The position numbers and the translations under genes were made by a program. A DNA stretch of 64,000 nucleotides from Capillimicrobium parvum (GTDB lineage Bacteria; Actinomycetota; Thermoleophilia; Solirubrobacterales; Solirubrobacteraceae), in the NCBI RefSeq assembly GCF_021172045.1, contig NZ_CP087164.1, positions 3,410,001 to 3,474,000 on the forward strand, written 5' to 3'. Each line of letters begins with the position of its first letter. Position 1 is the first letter of the stretch. This document shows, one piece after another, positions 33,167 through 41,589 of this stretch. The notes under the pieces were generated by a model. It was not told the DNA's origin. It made no database searches and saw only the letters and a list, made by a program, of their open reading frames with translations.

Positions 33167-34123
33167 GTGGCCCCGAACTTCCCGAGCGCCCGCACGGTCT
33201 CCGCCAACGGCATCGAGCTCGCCGTCCACGAGGCCGGCGAGGGGACGCCGGTCCTGCTGCTGCATGGGTTCCCCGAGCTGGCGTACTCGTGGCGCCATCA
33301 GGTCGGCCCGATCGCCGGCGCCGGCTTCCGGGTCATCGTCCCCAACCAGCGTGGCTACGACGGCAGCTCGGCGCCGCAGGACGCGCAGAGCTACAGCGTC
33401 AAGAACCTCGTCGCGGACCTGACGGGCATGCTCGACGCGCTCGAGATCGAGCAGGCCGTGTTCTTCGGCCACGACTGGGGCTCGATGCCCGCGTGGTACT
33501 CGGCGGTGTACGCGCCGGACCGCGTGCTCGGCGTGGGCAGCCTGTGCACGCCGTACTTCACGCCGGGCGAGGTCGACCTCATCGAGGCCTACAACGTCCT
33601 GCGCGGGCCGAACCACTACATGGCGACGTTCCAGGAGCCGGGCGTCGGGGAGGGCATCCTGGAGCGTGACGTCGAGGCGACGTTCCGGGCGCTGCTGCGC
33701 GGGCGCGGCTACACGATGGACCAGTTCGAGGCGTCCCCGGCGGAGGTCCGCGAGGTCCCGGCGGGCGTCTTCGTCGGCGACCCCCAGCTGTTCGGGGACG
33801 AGATCCTCACCGACGAGGAGCTCGCGGTCTACGTCGACACCTACCGCAGGACCGGGTTCACCGGCGGGCTGAACTGGTACCGCGCGCTGCACAAGGACTG
33901 GGAGGAGGCGCAGGGTCACGAGTTCGTCGTCGACAAGCCGGCGCTCATGATCTCCGCGGCCGACGACTGGTTCTTCCCGCGCGGGGCGACCGACGGCATG
34001 GAGCAGCTCCTGCCGCAGGTCGAGAAGCACGTCATCGCCGACGCCGGCCACTGGCTGCAGCAGGAGAAGCCCGACGAGGTCAACGCGCTGCTCGTGCCCT
34101 GGCTGCAGCGCAACTTCGGCTGA
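33167..34123 (+). CDS. Epoxide hydrolase-like alpha/beta hydrolase
   Basis: Alpha/beta-hydrolase of 318 residues in the soluble epoxide hydrolase branch. The oxyanion motif is HGFPE (33-37), the nucleophile Asp103 lies in GHDWGS, the acid is in SAADDWFFP and the base His near residue 298 in DAGHWLQQEKP. The cap has a Tyr-rich stretch (FQEPGVGE..., NWYRALHKDW) with candidate epoxide-activating tyrosines. The GTG at 33167 is five bases after the SDR stop. Hydrolysis of an epoxide to a diol is expected; haloalkane dehalogenase-like activity is an alternative but less likely given HGFPE and the cap. Confidence 0.88.
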   Translation: MAPNFPSARTVSANGIELAVHEAGEGTPVLLLHGFPELAYSWRHQVGPIAGAGFRVIVPNQRGYDGSSAPQDAQSYSVKNLVADLTGMLDALEIEQAVFFGHDWGSMPAWYSAVYAPDRVLGVGSLCTPYFTPGEVDLIEAYNVLRGPNHYMATFQEPGVGEGILERDVEATFRALLRGRGYTMDQFEASPAEVREVPAGVFVGDPQLFGDEILTDEELAVYVDTYRRTGFTGGLNWYRALHKDWEEAQGHEFVVDKPALMISAADDWFFPRGATDGMEQLLPQVEKHVIADAGHWLQQEKPDEVNALLVPWLQRNFG

Positions 34124-34160
34124 CGCGGTACCGGCGGTGCATCTCGGGTAGTCCCCCGGG

Positions 34161-34541
34161 ATGAGCGGCTTCTCGGTCACGCCCCACGACCTGCAGGGGG
34201 ACCGGCGCACCGTGGCGGTCGCCGGCGACCTCGACGTGCACACGGCGCTGAGGCTCGAGATGGCGCTGGACGCCGCCGTCGACGAGGGCGCTCGGCACCT
34301 CGAGATCGACCTGGCCGAGACGGCGTTCATGGACTCGACGGGGCTGGCCGCGCTCGCCGCCGCCCACCGCCGCGTGCAGCAGCGCGGCGGCTCCCTGCGG
34401 CTCACCAACGTCAGCCGCGCGGTAATGCGGGTCCTCGAGGTCACCGCGATGGACACCGTGCTGATGGCCGAGCCCGAGGACGACGACGACGTCAGAGCAG
34501 GCGCTTCTCGAACCAGTGGTCCGCGAAGTCCTGGTCGTTGA
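34161..34541 (+). CDS. STAS-domain anti-sigma factor antagonist
   Basis: SpoIIAA/RsbV-like STAS protein of 126 residues. The phosphorylatable serine is Ser59 in AFMDSTGLAAL, and the fold is bounded by VAVAGDLDVHTAL and SLRLTNVSRAVMRVLEVT. It would bind an anti-sigma factor kinase when unphosphorylated, but no partner kinase or sigma factor is in the window. The C-terminal about 20 residues (after EPEDDDD) are unstructured and lie over the end of the convergent MarR-GNAT gene, a 50-bp overlap. TAGTCC (34149-34154) lies six bases before the ATG, which suggests a leaderless start. Confidence 0.85.
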   Translation: MSGFSVTPHDLQGDRRTVAVAGDLDVHTALRLEMALDAAVDEGARHLEIDLAETAFMDSTGLAALAAAHRRVQQRGGSLRLTNVSRAVMRVLEVTAMDTVLMAEPEDDDDVRAGASRTSGPRSPGR

Positions 34542-35379
34542 AGGGCGCCACCTCCACGTAGCCCGCGCTGCGGTACAGCGCGATCGCCTCGGCGAGGTTC
34601 GCGTTCGTGTCCAGGCGCACGGCGTGTGCTCCGTGCTCCGCCGCCCGCGCCTCGAGCTCGGAGAGCAGGCGCCGGCCGAGGCCGAGCCCGCGAACCGAAC
34701 CGGCCACCCACATGCGCTTGATCTCGCTCGGGGCGCCCGGATGGTGCTTGAGCGCGCCGCAGCCCACGGGCTCGCCCCGCAGGGTCGCCAGCAGGAACAG
34801 CCCCGCCGGCGGGCGCAGCTCGTGCGGATCGGCGCTGGGGCCCTCGGACGGGTCGAAGCCCGTCTCCGACCGGCGGTCGAGCTCGGCGAAGTACGCCTCG
34901 ATGCAGCGGCGCGCCTCGGGGCCGCCAGGATCGGAGGGCCGGATCTCGACGATGCCCGCCGTCAACAGCCGCCGCACGAGACCCATCGCCCCGATGAGCT
35001 CGTCGCGCTGGGCGGCGTTGAGCGGCTCGAGGAAGGACCAGGCGAGCTCGTCGCTGCGGCGGTCGAGCACCGCGCGCTCGGCGACCCCGGCCGCGGTCAG
35101 GCGGACGATCCGGCCCCGGCGGTCGCGCTCGCTGGGCTCCACCGTGACGAGGCCGGCCTCGGCGAGCGACTGCAGCAGCCGGCTCATGTAGCCCGAGTCG
35201 AGCGCGAGCCGCGAGCGCAGCTCCTGCAGCTCGCAGCCCTCGGCCGCGATCTCCCACAGCAGCCGCGCCTCGCCGAGCGGCCGGTCGCGCCCGAGGAAGC
35301 GATCGCTCAACGCGCCTACCTGGGCGGTCACCGTCCGGTTGAACCGGCGCACCTCGGCGATCGCGGTGTCACAGGCCAT
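34492..35379 (-). CDS. MarR-GNAT fusion protein
   Basis: Two-domain protein of 295 residues. Residues 1-145 are a MarR winged helix (LRSRLALDSGYMSRLLQSLAEAGLVTVEPSERDRRGRIVRLT); residues 150-295 are a GNAT acetyltransferase with the acetyl-CoA loop VRGLGLGRRLLSELE. This fusion is a known type in actinobacteria. Directly upstream of its ATG is a 16-bp perfect dyad (35382-35397) that is the likely autoregulatory operator. The 3' end overlaps the STAS gene on the other strand. The acetyl acceptor is unknown. Confidence 0.9.
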   Translation of the reverse strand: MACDTAIAEVRRFNRTVTAQVGALSDRFLGRDRPLGEARLLWEIAAEGCELQELRSRLALDSGYMSRLLQSLAEAGLVTVEPSERDRRGRIVRLTAAGVAERAVLDRRSDELAWSFLEPLNAAQRDELIGAMGLVRRLLTAGIVEIRPSDPGGPEARRCIEAYFAELDRRSETGFDPSEGPSADPHELRPPAGLFLLATLRGEPVGCGALKHHPGAPSEIKRMWVAGSVRGLGLGRRLLSELEARAAEHGAHAVRLDTNANLAEAIALYRSAGYVEVAPFNDQDFADHWFEKRLL

Positions 35380-35381
35380 TC

Positions 35382-35397
35382 TCTGACTTTAGTCAGA
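35382..35397. promoter_or_regulatory. Probable MarR operator
   Basis: TCTGACTTTAGTCAGA is a perfect 7-bp inverted repeat with a TT spacer, lying three bases upstream of the MarR-GNAT ATG. Symmetry, AT-richness against a GC-rich background and position over the expected promoter/start make autoregulation by the MarR domain the simplest reading. Confidence 0.75.
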
Positions 35398-35422
35398 TAT
35401 CTCGCCCCCCGCAACCGAGCGT

Positions 35423-35941
35423 TCACCAGGTCCCGCGGTGGACGACCTCCTCGAACGGGCGGCGGTCGGGCCGGCGGATCGGGCGCAGCGGGCGGTCGGC
35501 GGGACGGCCGAGGTCCATGAGGTACGCCGCATAGCGGTCCTCGGGCAGGCCGAGGATGCGGCGGGCCATGTCCTGATCGCCGACGGCGGAGTGCCCGGTG
35601 CCGATGCCGAGGTCCGCGGCGGCGACCTGCATGAAGGCGGTCGCCTGCCCGAGGTCGTACAGCGCGCCCCTGCTGCGGCGGTCGTCGCCTTCGAGGACGG
35701 GAAGGACCAGCGCGATCGTCGCCGCGGAGCCGGCCACGTGGCCGGCGCCCTGCCAGACCTGCGAGAGCTCGGCGAGCTGGCCGCGATCGGTCACGACGAC
35801 GAAGTCCCACGGCTGCCAGTTGCGCGACGACGGCGCCCGGCGGCCGGCCTCCAGGATCCGGTCGAGCTCCTCCGGGGTGAGCGGGCGGTCCTCGAAGCTG
35901 CGCACGTTGCGGCGCGACGTGATCGCGTCCCAGGTCTCCAT
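35423..35941 (-). CDS. Nitroreductase-family flavoprotein
   Basis: FMN-dependent nitroreductase of 172 residues. The block ITSRRNVRSFEDRPLTPEELDRILEAGRRAPSSRNWQPWDFVVV is typical of the NfnB-like family, with the FMN-phosphate-binding SRRNVRSF and RRAPSSRNWQPW. The ATG is preceded by AGGAGG at the right distance. It is divergent from the PucR-type regulator. A good TAGCGT hexamer (minus strand 35987-35982) lies 52 bp from the TTGT-N9-ACAA dyad shared with that regulator. Physiological substrate unknown. Confidence 0.9.
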   Translation of the reverse strand: METWDAITSRRNVRSFEDRPLTPEELDRILEAGRRAPSSRNWQPWDFVVVTDRGQLAELSQVWQGAGHVAGSAATIALVLPVLEGDDRRSRGALYDLGQATAFMQVAAADLGIGTGHSAVGDQDMARRILGLPEDRYAAYLMDLGRPADRPLRPIRRPDRRPFEEVVHRGTW

Positions 35942-35981
35942 CTCGTGGCCTCCTGTCGTTCGGCGGGCCCTGCGCCCACCA

Positions 35982-36104
35982 ACGCTACCCGTCGCCCGCC
36001 GCCCGGCATCGCGAGATCCGCGGGGCCCCCAGCCGGGCTTTGTGGCGCCGCGACAACGCCGGCGCCCGCACCGGCTTGACCGGTGGCCATCCGGCTGGGA
36101 CGCT
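35982..36104. promoter_or_regulatory. Proposed divergent dyad (nitroreductase and PucR regulator)
   Basis: TTGTGGCGCCGCGACAA (36040-36056) is a TTGT-N9-ACAA dyad. To the right GACGCT (36099-36104) begins 42 bp away and serves the regulator gene. To the left TAGCGT (minus strand 35987-35982) is 52 bp away, one helical turn more than the usual spacing, and serves the nitroreductase. Confidence 0.6.
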
Positions 36105-36139
36105 TGGGGCCGGAGGCTGATCCGGGTCAAGGAGGAGCA

Positions 36140-37414
36140 GTGCGGACAACGACCATCGCGCCGACGCACAGCGGGCGTGACGAGGTCAACGAGATCGTCG
36201 AGGCGATGAGCGCGGAGCTCGACCAGCTCGCACGGGTGCTGACCGACATGATCCACGAGAAGATCGCGGAGCTCGACGACGACATCTACGTGTGGACGCT
36301 GCAGAGCGTGCGCGCGAACCTCGGGCTGATCGTCACGCTGCTGCGCGAGGGCACGGCGCCCTCGAGCGCCCAGGCGCCGCCCGAGGCGCTGGCCTACGCG
36401 AAGGAATACGTCCGCCGGGCGCTGCCGTTCGAGCTCCTCGGCCGGGCCTACCGGATCGGGCAGGCCAGCCTCTCGCGCTACTGGCTCGAGCGCCTGCACG
36501 CCCGCACGGACGACCCGGACGACCTGGTCGACACCTTCGGGTTCCTCAGCGACTGGCTGTTCGCGTGGGTGGAGACCCTCGAGCACCAGCTCACCGAGTT
36601 CTACATGCGCGAGCGCGAGCAGTGGGTGCGCGGCGCCGCCGCCGTGCGCGCGGCGGAGGTGCGCGCGCTGCTCGAAGGCGCGCGCGTCGACGTGCACGAG
36701 ACGAGCAAGCGCCTGGCCTACAACCTCGACCGCCACCACGTCGCGTTCGTCATCTGGAGCGACGAGGCCGACCGCGACGCCGGCGACGGCGCGGCGGTGC
36801 GCTTCGGCGAGATGGAGCGCCTCGCCGTCCGGGTCGCCGCCTCGCTCGGCGCGCACGCACCGCTCATCGTCCCGCAGGGCCACCATCTCGCCTGCTGGAC
36901 CGGCTTCCACGAACCGCCGGTGCTCGCCGACCCGCCGCTCGCGGAGGACGAGGACGAGGGCGCCGGGCTGCGCGTCGCGCTCGGCGCGGCCTCCCCCGGG
37001 CTCGACGGCTTCTGCATCAGCCACCGCGAGGCGCTGCAGGCGCGCCGCGTGGCCAAGCTCGACAGCCGGGGCGACGCGCCGTGCACCGCCTTCGCCGACG
37101 TCGCGCTCGACGTCCTGACGACCCAGGACGCCGGCGAGGCGCTGCGCTTCGTCGCCCGCGAGCTCGGGCCGCTCGCGGCCGGCGACGAGGCTGCCCGCCG
37201 CCTGACCGCCACGCTGCGCGCGTTCCTCGACGAGGGCTCGAGCTTCGTGCGGGCGTCGCGCCTGCTCGGCGTCCACGAGAACACCGTCGCCTACCGCGTG
37301 CACCGGGCCGAGGAGCTGCTCGGCCACCGTGTGGCGGAGCGCCAGCTCGAACTGCGCGTGGCGCTGCGGCTCGCGCAGCTGCTCGGCCCCGAGGCGATCG
37401 CACCGCCGGCCTGA
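36140..37414 (+). CDS. PucR/CdaR-type transcriptional regulator
   Basis: Regulator of 424 residues. The N-terminal about 190 residues are helical without a recognised sensor fold (ends of the RsbR-N/PucR N-terminal type), the middle is a GGDEF-like domain without its catalytic motif, and the C-terminal PucR HTH is visible as FVRASRLLGVHENTVAYRVHRAEELLGH (about 365-400). The GTG at 36140 has AGGAGG four bases upstream and is preferred to the ATG at 36083. It faces the four-gene split-dikinase cluster end to end (48-bp gap) and its own promoter carries the common dyad, so it is a candidate activator of the regulon. Confidence 0.88.
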   Translation: MRTTTIAPTHSGRDEVNEIVEAMSAELDQLARVLTDMIHEKIAELDDDIYVWTLQSVRANLGLIVTLLREGTAPSSAQAPPEALAYAKEYVRRALPFELLGRAYRIGQASLSRYWLERLHARTDDPDDLVDTFGFLSDWLFAWVETLEHQLTEFYMREREQWVRGAAAVRAAEVRALLEGARVDVHETSKRLAYNLDRHHVAFVIWSDEADRDAGDGAAVRFGEMERLAVRVAASLGAHAPLIVPQGHHLACWTGFHEPPVLADPPLAEDEDEGAGLRVALGAASPGLDGFCISHREALQARRVAKLDSRGDAPCTAFADVALDVLTTQDAGEALRFVARELGPLAAGDEAARRLTATLRAFLDEGSSFVRASRLLGVHENTVAYRVHRAEELLGHRVAERQLELRVALRLAQLLGPEAIAPPA

Positions 37415-37462
37415 GCGGACGCGGTCAGCGCCGCAGCTCGGGCGTCCCGGCTCACACGGGGA

Positions 37463-39022
37463 TCAGCGGCCCGCCGCGGCGCGCGCCTGCTGGACGTCGT
37501 CCTCGAGCAGCGTCGAGCCGCGGTCGCGCAGGACCGCGGAGCTCGCCTGGGCGACCTTGTAGAGGTCGTCCGCCCGCGGGTCGCCGGGGTGGTTCTTCAG
37601 CCACCAGTCGTCGTCGTAGTGGCGCAGGTCCCAGCCGGCGGGCTTGAACTCGCGCGCCAGCCGGTTGTTCTCCTCCTGCGTCAGCTTGCCGCGGGTCGTC
37701 GTCCACAGGGCGCTCTTCGTCGGCAGCGACGTGCTCCCGGGCCCGATCGGTCCGACGCCCGACGTCCACTCGTCGTCGGCGAGGATCGAGTACGGGACGC
37801 CCGTCCACATCTCGCCACGCGCGTCGGTGAACTTCGTCATGTGGTGCTCGCTGTGGTTCTGCGAGCTCATCGACAGCAGGCCGACGGTCTCGGCGATGAG
37901 CATGCCGCCGTACTCGTCGTTCATCAGCGGCTTGAAGCGCTGGCACTGCTCGTCGACCTCGAACCAGTCGGTCTGCTCGTAGACGCCGGCGAAGTGCGCG
38001 AGGTCCTTCGTCACCCCCGAGTACACGAGCAGGCCGGCGTCGATCATCTGGTCGCGGGACCACCCGGCCATCATCTTCCACATCCCCGCGGTCGCGTCGG
38101 TCATCTTCTCGCGCAGGTCGTCGAGGTAGTCGGCGAGCTCCTCGGCCGAGTCCATGTGGACCGGGATGTAGCCGTCGGAGAGGTGGTCGGACGTGTAGAC
38201 GCCGACGGCGACGAGGTTGTCGTTGTCGTAGGCGGGGGTCGCCTCGAACGAGCCCCAGTCGTCGACGATGTTGAAGTGCGTGTCCTTCATGATCACGACG
38301 ACCGTGAGGTTGTTGTGCTCGATCTCCGACGCCACCCCGTCCATCCAGGGGTAGTCGCACTCGGCGAGGTCGAGCATGTCGCGCACGAGCATCTCGTGGC
38401 CGCCCTTGGTCATGTACGGGCCGTGGTTGTTGAAGCTCAGCCGGCACTCGCAGTGGCTGAGGAACCCGTACGCCGACGCGGTCGCCATGAAGCGCCCGAA
38501 CGCCGTGTGCAGCTTGTCGCCGGGCGTCACGCCGAGCGCGTCGGCCTCCAGCACCTGCGTCTGGCGCTCGGTGTGGACCTGGGCGCGATGGCCCGCGTCG
38601 CTCGGGATGACGTGCGCGTGGGAGCGGTGGTAGGACAGGTTCAGCCGGCGCCCGAAGTCGAGCACCGACAGGATGTCGTCGATCGCGTCGGTCGGCTTGA
38701 GCATCCCCATGTCCAGGAGGATCTGGCGGCCGCCGAGGTAGAACTGCGGGATCAGGCCGGCGGTGATCGTCGACACGTAGCTGCCGACCTGGCGCGCGCG
38801 ATCGCCGATCTCCTCGGCCGGCATCGCCGCGTCGATCTTGCGCAGCAGCTCGGGCCAGCGGTACCAGGCGTTGAAGTACGACAGCGCGATGTACGGGTTG
38901 ACCGGAAACAGCTTGGACTCCTGGACGGTGCGCGTCGTGCACTGCCAGAAGAAGGACTCGCTCGCCTTGCGGACGTAGGCGTTGGCCTCGAGCAGGTCGA
39001 GGTGGGAGTGGTTGGCGGGCAT
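37463..39022 (-). CDS. Unrecognised 519-residue protein of the split-dikinase cluster
   Basis: Not recognised as a named family. It is soluble (no signal peptide or membrane helix), Trp/Asp/His-rich and near neutral. Conserved-looking features are SHAHVIPSDAGHRAQVHTERQ (about 130-150), FLSHCECRLSFNNHGPYMTKGGHEM, VVIMKDTHFNIVDDWG and SQNHSEHHMTKFTDARGEMW, i.e. several His/Asp clusters that could bind metal. ATG 39022 follows GAGAGGA. It lies 14 bp downstream of the swivel-domain gene and is last in the cluster with the ATP-grasp protein. By analogy with phenylphosphate synthase-like systems it may bind and hold the phosphate acceptor or be the next enzyme acting on the phosphorylated product. 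This is inference only. Confidence 0.85.
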   Translation of the reverse strand: MPANHSHLDLLEANAYVRKASESFFWQCTTRTVQESKLFPVNPYIALSYFNAWYRWPELLRKIDAAMPAEEIGDRARQVGSYVSTITAGLIPQFYLGGRQILLDMGMLKPTDAIDDILSVLDFGRRLNLSYHRSHAHVIPSDAGHRAQVHTERQTQVLEADALGVTPGDKLHTAFGRFMATASAYGFLSHCECRLSFNNHGPYMTKGGHEMLVRDMLDLAECDYPWMDGVASEIEHNNLTVVVIMKDTHFNIVDDWGSFEATPAYDNDNLVAVGVYTSDHLSDGYIPVHMDSAEELADYLDDLREKMTDATAGMWKMMAGWSRDQMIDAGLLVYSGVTKDLAHFAGVYEQTDWFEVDEQCQRFKPLMNDEYGGMLIAETVGLLSMSSQNHSEHHMTKFTDARGEMWTGVPYSILADDEWTSGVGPIGPGSTSLPTKSALWTTTRGKLTQEENNRLAREFKPAGWDLRHYDDDWWLKNHPGDPRADDLYKVAQASSAVLRDRGSTLLEDDVQQARAAAGR

Positions 39023-39036
39023 CGCTCGCGGTCCTC

Positions 39037-39762
39037 TCAGGAGAGCTTGATGATCCGGGCGCGCTGCGCCTTGGCGGTCGCGGCGTCGGCGTAGGCGTCG
39101 GCCGCCGGCTTGGAGTACTCGACGACGATCGCGTCGCCCTCGGACAGGCCGTCGAGCTCGGCGGCCATCAGGCACGGCACGCTGTACTCGCGCGTGAGGA
39201 TGCCGAGGTGCGAGCGCACGGTGCCGCCCATGCAGATCACCGCGGCGAAGTCCCCGAGGATCGGGGCGGTCAGCGTGCCGCCCGAGTCGTCGATGACCGC
39301 GATCGTGCCCTCGGGCACGCCCTCCGTCAGCATCTCCATGACCCGCTCGACGTCGGAGACGAAGCGCGCGGTGCCCTCGACGTCGGCACGCGCCTTGAAC
39401 ACGTTGTCGCCCGTGCCGACGATCGGCCGGCCCTGCTCGTCGCTGTCCTGCGCGCCCGAGTCGGCGCGCTCCGCGGGCGCCGCGTACTTGTCGGGCTCCT
39501 CCTGCAGCGAGACGACGGCGGACATCTGGAAGCGGTAGCCGGTGGAGAGCAGCTCGGCCTCGACCTTCTCGAAGTCCTCGCGGGTGAGCTGCAGCGACTT
39601 GTCCTGGACGGCCTCCTCCCACGTCCTGCCGCTGGCGGCGAGACGCTCGGCGACGATCTTGCGGATCGCCGTGTGGTAGGCCTCGACGATCGGCGTGCCC
39701 GACGGGCGGGCCCACTTGTCCGGGTAGGGGGTCACGCCCCCGGCCGCCACGGTGTCGGTCAT
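39037..39762 (-). CDS. PEP-utilising mobile (phosphohistidine swivel) domain protein
   Basis: Stand-alone swivel protein of 241 residues. The C-terminal half (about 150-230) is the PEP-synthase/PPDK phosphohistidine domain with active His185 in GGTVRSHLGILTREYSVP; the N-terminal half (1-110) is helical and unassigned. The ATG overlaps the stop of the ATP-grasp protein (ATGA), so the two are co-translated and probably exchange a phosphoryl group. The upstream partner already has its own swivel domain, so this cluster has two phosphohistidines. No PEP/pyruvate-binding TIM barrel is present in either protein. Confidence 0.9.
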   Translation of the reverse strand: MTDTVAAGGVTPYPDKWARPSGTPIVEAYHTAIRKIVAERLAASGRTWEEAVQDKSLQLTREDFEKVEAELLSTGYRFQMSAVVSLQEEPDKYAAPAERADSGAQDSDEQGRPIVGTGDNVFKARADVEGTARFVSDVERVMEMLTEGVPEGTIAVIDDSGGTLTAPILGDFAAVICMGGTVRSHLGILTREYSVPCLMAAELDGLSEGDAIVVEYSKPAADAYADAATAKAQRARIIKLS

Positions 39763-41537
39763 CTCTCCTCCTCGGATCTACTGGCCTCCTGCGCGAGGCG
39801 CAGGAGCAGGATGGCCTCGTGCTGCCCGGGCAGCCGCACGACGGCGGGCACTCCGCTGCGCGCGACGGCGCGCGCGCCCTCGGCGGTGGCGAGCACCGAG
39901 CCGCGGGCGGCGGGCGCGCCGGCCAGCCGCTGCGCGATCGCGCCGGCGTCCGGCGCGTCCTCGGGGTCGAGCACGAGCCCGGCCTCGTCGAGGTCGACGA
40001 CCTCCTCGGCCTCGTCGACCACGGCCGTCGGGCTGAGCTCGCGCGCCCACGCGACGAGCTCGGCGAGGCCGGGCACGTCGTCCTCGCCCACCTCCTCGGT
40101 CGCCAGCCGCCCGGCGTACACGACTCCGGCCGAGCCGTCGACCGTCACCTCGCGGTCCGCCCACGCGCCGGTCGCGCCCTCGCCGACGCCGACGACGCTG
40201 GGCCGGCCGAGCGCGCGCGTCACCACCGCGGCGTGCGACGTGGAGCCGCCGCGCTCGGTGACCACCGCGCGCGCCGCGATCATCCCGGAGACGTCCTCCG
40301 GGCTCGTGGTCGGGCGGGCGAGCACGACGTCCTCGCCCGCGTCCGCCGCCGCCTCGGCCGCGTCCGCATCGGCCACGACCCGGCCCGACGCGACGCCCGG
40401 GCACGCCGCGACGCCGCGCACGAGCACCTCGGCGACGTCGGCGGTCTCGCGCGCGAGCCGGGGCGCGAGCACGCTCGCGAGCTGCTCGGCGCTCACGCGG
40501 GCGATCGCCTGCGCCGGCTCGATGGCGCCCTCGGTGGCGAGGTCCACCGCCGTGCGGACCGCGGCCAGTGGCGCGCGCTTGGCCGAGCGGGTCTGCAGCA
40601 GGTACAGCCGGCCGCCCTCGACGGTGAACTCGATGTCCTGCACGTCGCCGTTCGTGCGCTCGAGCAGCGCGGCGGCCGCGAGCAGCTCGTCGTGGACCTC
40701 CGGCATCTGCTCGCGCAGCGCTTCGAGCGGCAGCGGGTCGTGGCTGCCGCTGACGACGTCCTCGCCCTGGCCGCCGGGCAGCCACTCGCCGTAGGGCTCG
40801 GGCGCGCCGCTGAGCGGGTCGCGCGTGAACAGCACGCCGGTGCCGGAGCGCTCGCCGAGGTTGCCGAACACCATCGCCTGCACCACCACCGCGGTCCCGC
40901 CGTCCTGCGGGATCCCCCAGTGCTTGCGGTAGGCGATCGCGCGGCGCGAGGACCACGACTCGAACACGGCGTGGATCGCCGCGCGCAGCTGGTCGTACGG
41001 GTCGCCGGGGACCTGCTCGCCGGTGTCCTCCTCGATCTCGGCGCAGACGACGTCGGGCGTCGCGTCGTCGCCCGGATCGTCGATGTCCGCGCCGAGCACC
41101 GTGTGGCCGAACTCGTGGCAGAAGCGCACATGGGTCGAGCGGGCGAAGCCCGCGTCGCCCGACAGGGCCGCCAGCCCCTCGCGCACCGCCTCCGTCATGC
41201 CGAGGTTGAGGATCGTGTCCATCATCCCCGGCATGCTCACCGCGGCGCCCGAGCGCACGGACACCAGCAGCGGCGCCTGCGGGTCGCCGAGCCGGCGCCC
41301 GGTCCTGGACTCGAGTTCCGCCACGCCCTCGAGGACCGCGGCCCACACCTTGTCGTCGAGGCGCCCACCGGCCGCGTGGTAGCGGCGGCACTCCTCGATC
41401 GGCAGGGCGAACGCCGGCGGGACCGGCAGGCCGAGGCCGAGCATCCGCGCGACCGACGCGCCCTTGTTGCCGATCTGCTCGCGATCGGCCAGCGTGTCGC
41501 CGTCGAGCACGATGACGTGCTCGCTGACGCCGCTCAC
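39759..41537 (-). CDS. Truncated pyruvate phosphate dikinase-like protein (ATP-grasp plus swivel, no TIM barrel)
   Basis: Protein of 592 residues whose first 440 match PPDK. The ATP-binding N-terminal domain has GNKGASVARMLGLGLPVPPAFAL (about 23-45), SVRSGAAVSMPGMMDTILNLG and GTGVLFTRDPLSG; the swivel domain has catalytic His435 in TERGGSTSHAAVV. True PPDK continues for about 350 more residues with the PEP/pyruvate TIM barrel; here only 157 unrelated residues follow. The enzyme should therefore phosphorylate its His from ATP and hand the phosphoryl group to a non-pyruvate acceptor, possibly via the neighbouring swivel protein. The GTG start at 41537 has only a weak ribosome-binding site. Confidence 0.9.
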   Translation of the reverse strand: MSGVSEHVIVLDGDTLADREQIGNKGASVARMLGLGLPVPPAFALPIEECRRYHAAGGRLDDKVWAAVLEGVAELESRTGRRLGDPQAPLLVSVRSGAAVSMPGMMDTILNLGMTEAVREGLAALSGDAGFARSTHVRFCHEFGHTVLGADIDDPGDDATPDVVCAEIEEDTGEQVPGDPYDQLRAAIHAVFESWSSRRAIAYRKHWGIPQDGGTAVVVQAMVFGNLGERSGTGVLFTRDPLSGAPEPYGEWLPGGQGEDVVSGSHDPLPLEALREQMPEVHDELLAAAALLERTNGDVQDIEFTVEGGRLYLLQTRSAKRAPLAAVRTAVDLATEGAIEPAQAIARVSAEQLASVLAPRLARETADVAEVLVRGVAACPGVASGRVVADADAAEAAADAGEDVVLARPTTSPEDVSGMIAARAVVTERGGSTSHAAVVTRALGRPSVVGVGEGATGAWADREVTVDGSAGVVYAGRLATEEVGEDDVPGLAELVAWARELSPTAVVDEAEEVVDLDEAGLVLDPEDAPDAGAIAQRLAGAPAARGSVLATAEGARAVARSGVPAVVRLPGQHEAILLLRLAQEASRSEEER

Positions 41538-41589
41538 GATGCAACCACCCGCAGGGTCGTGACCGCGGTGGGTGAGGACCCGCAGGGTC

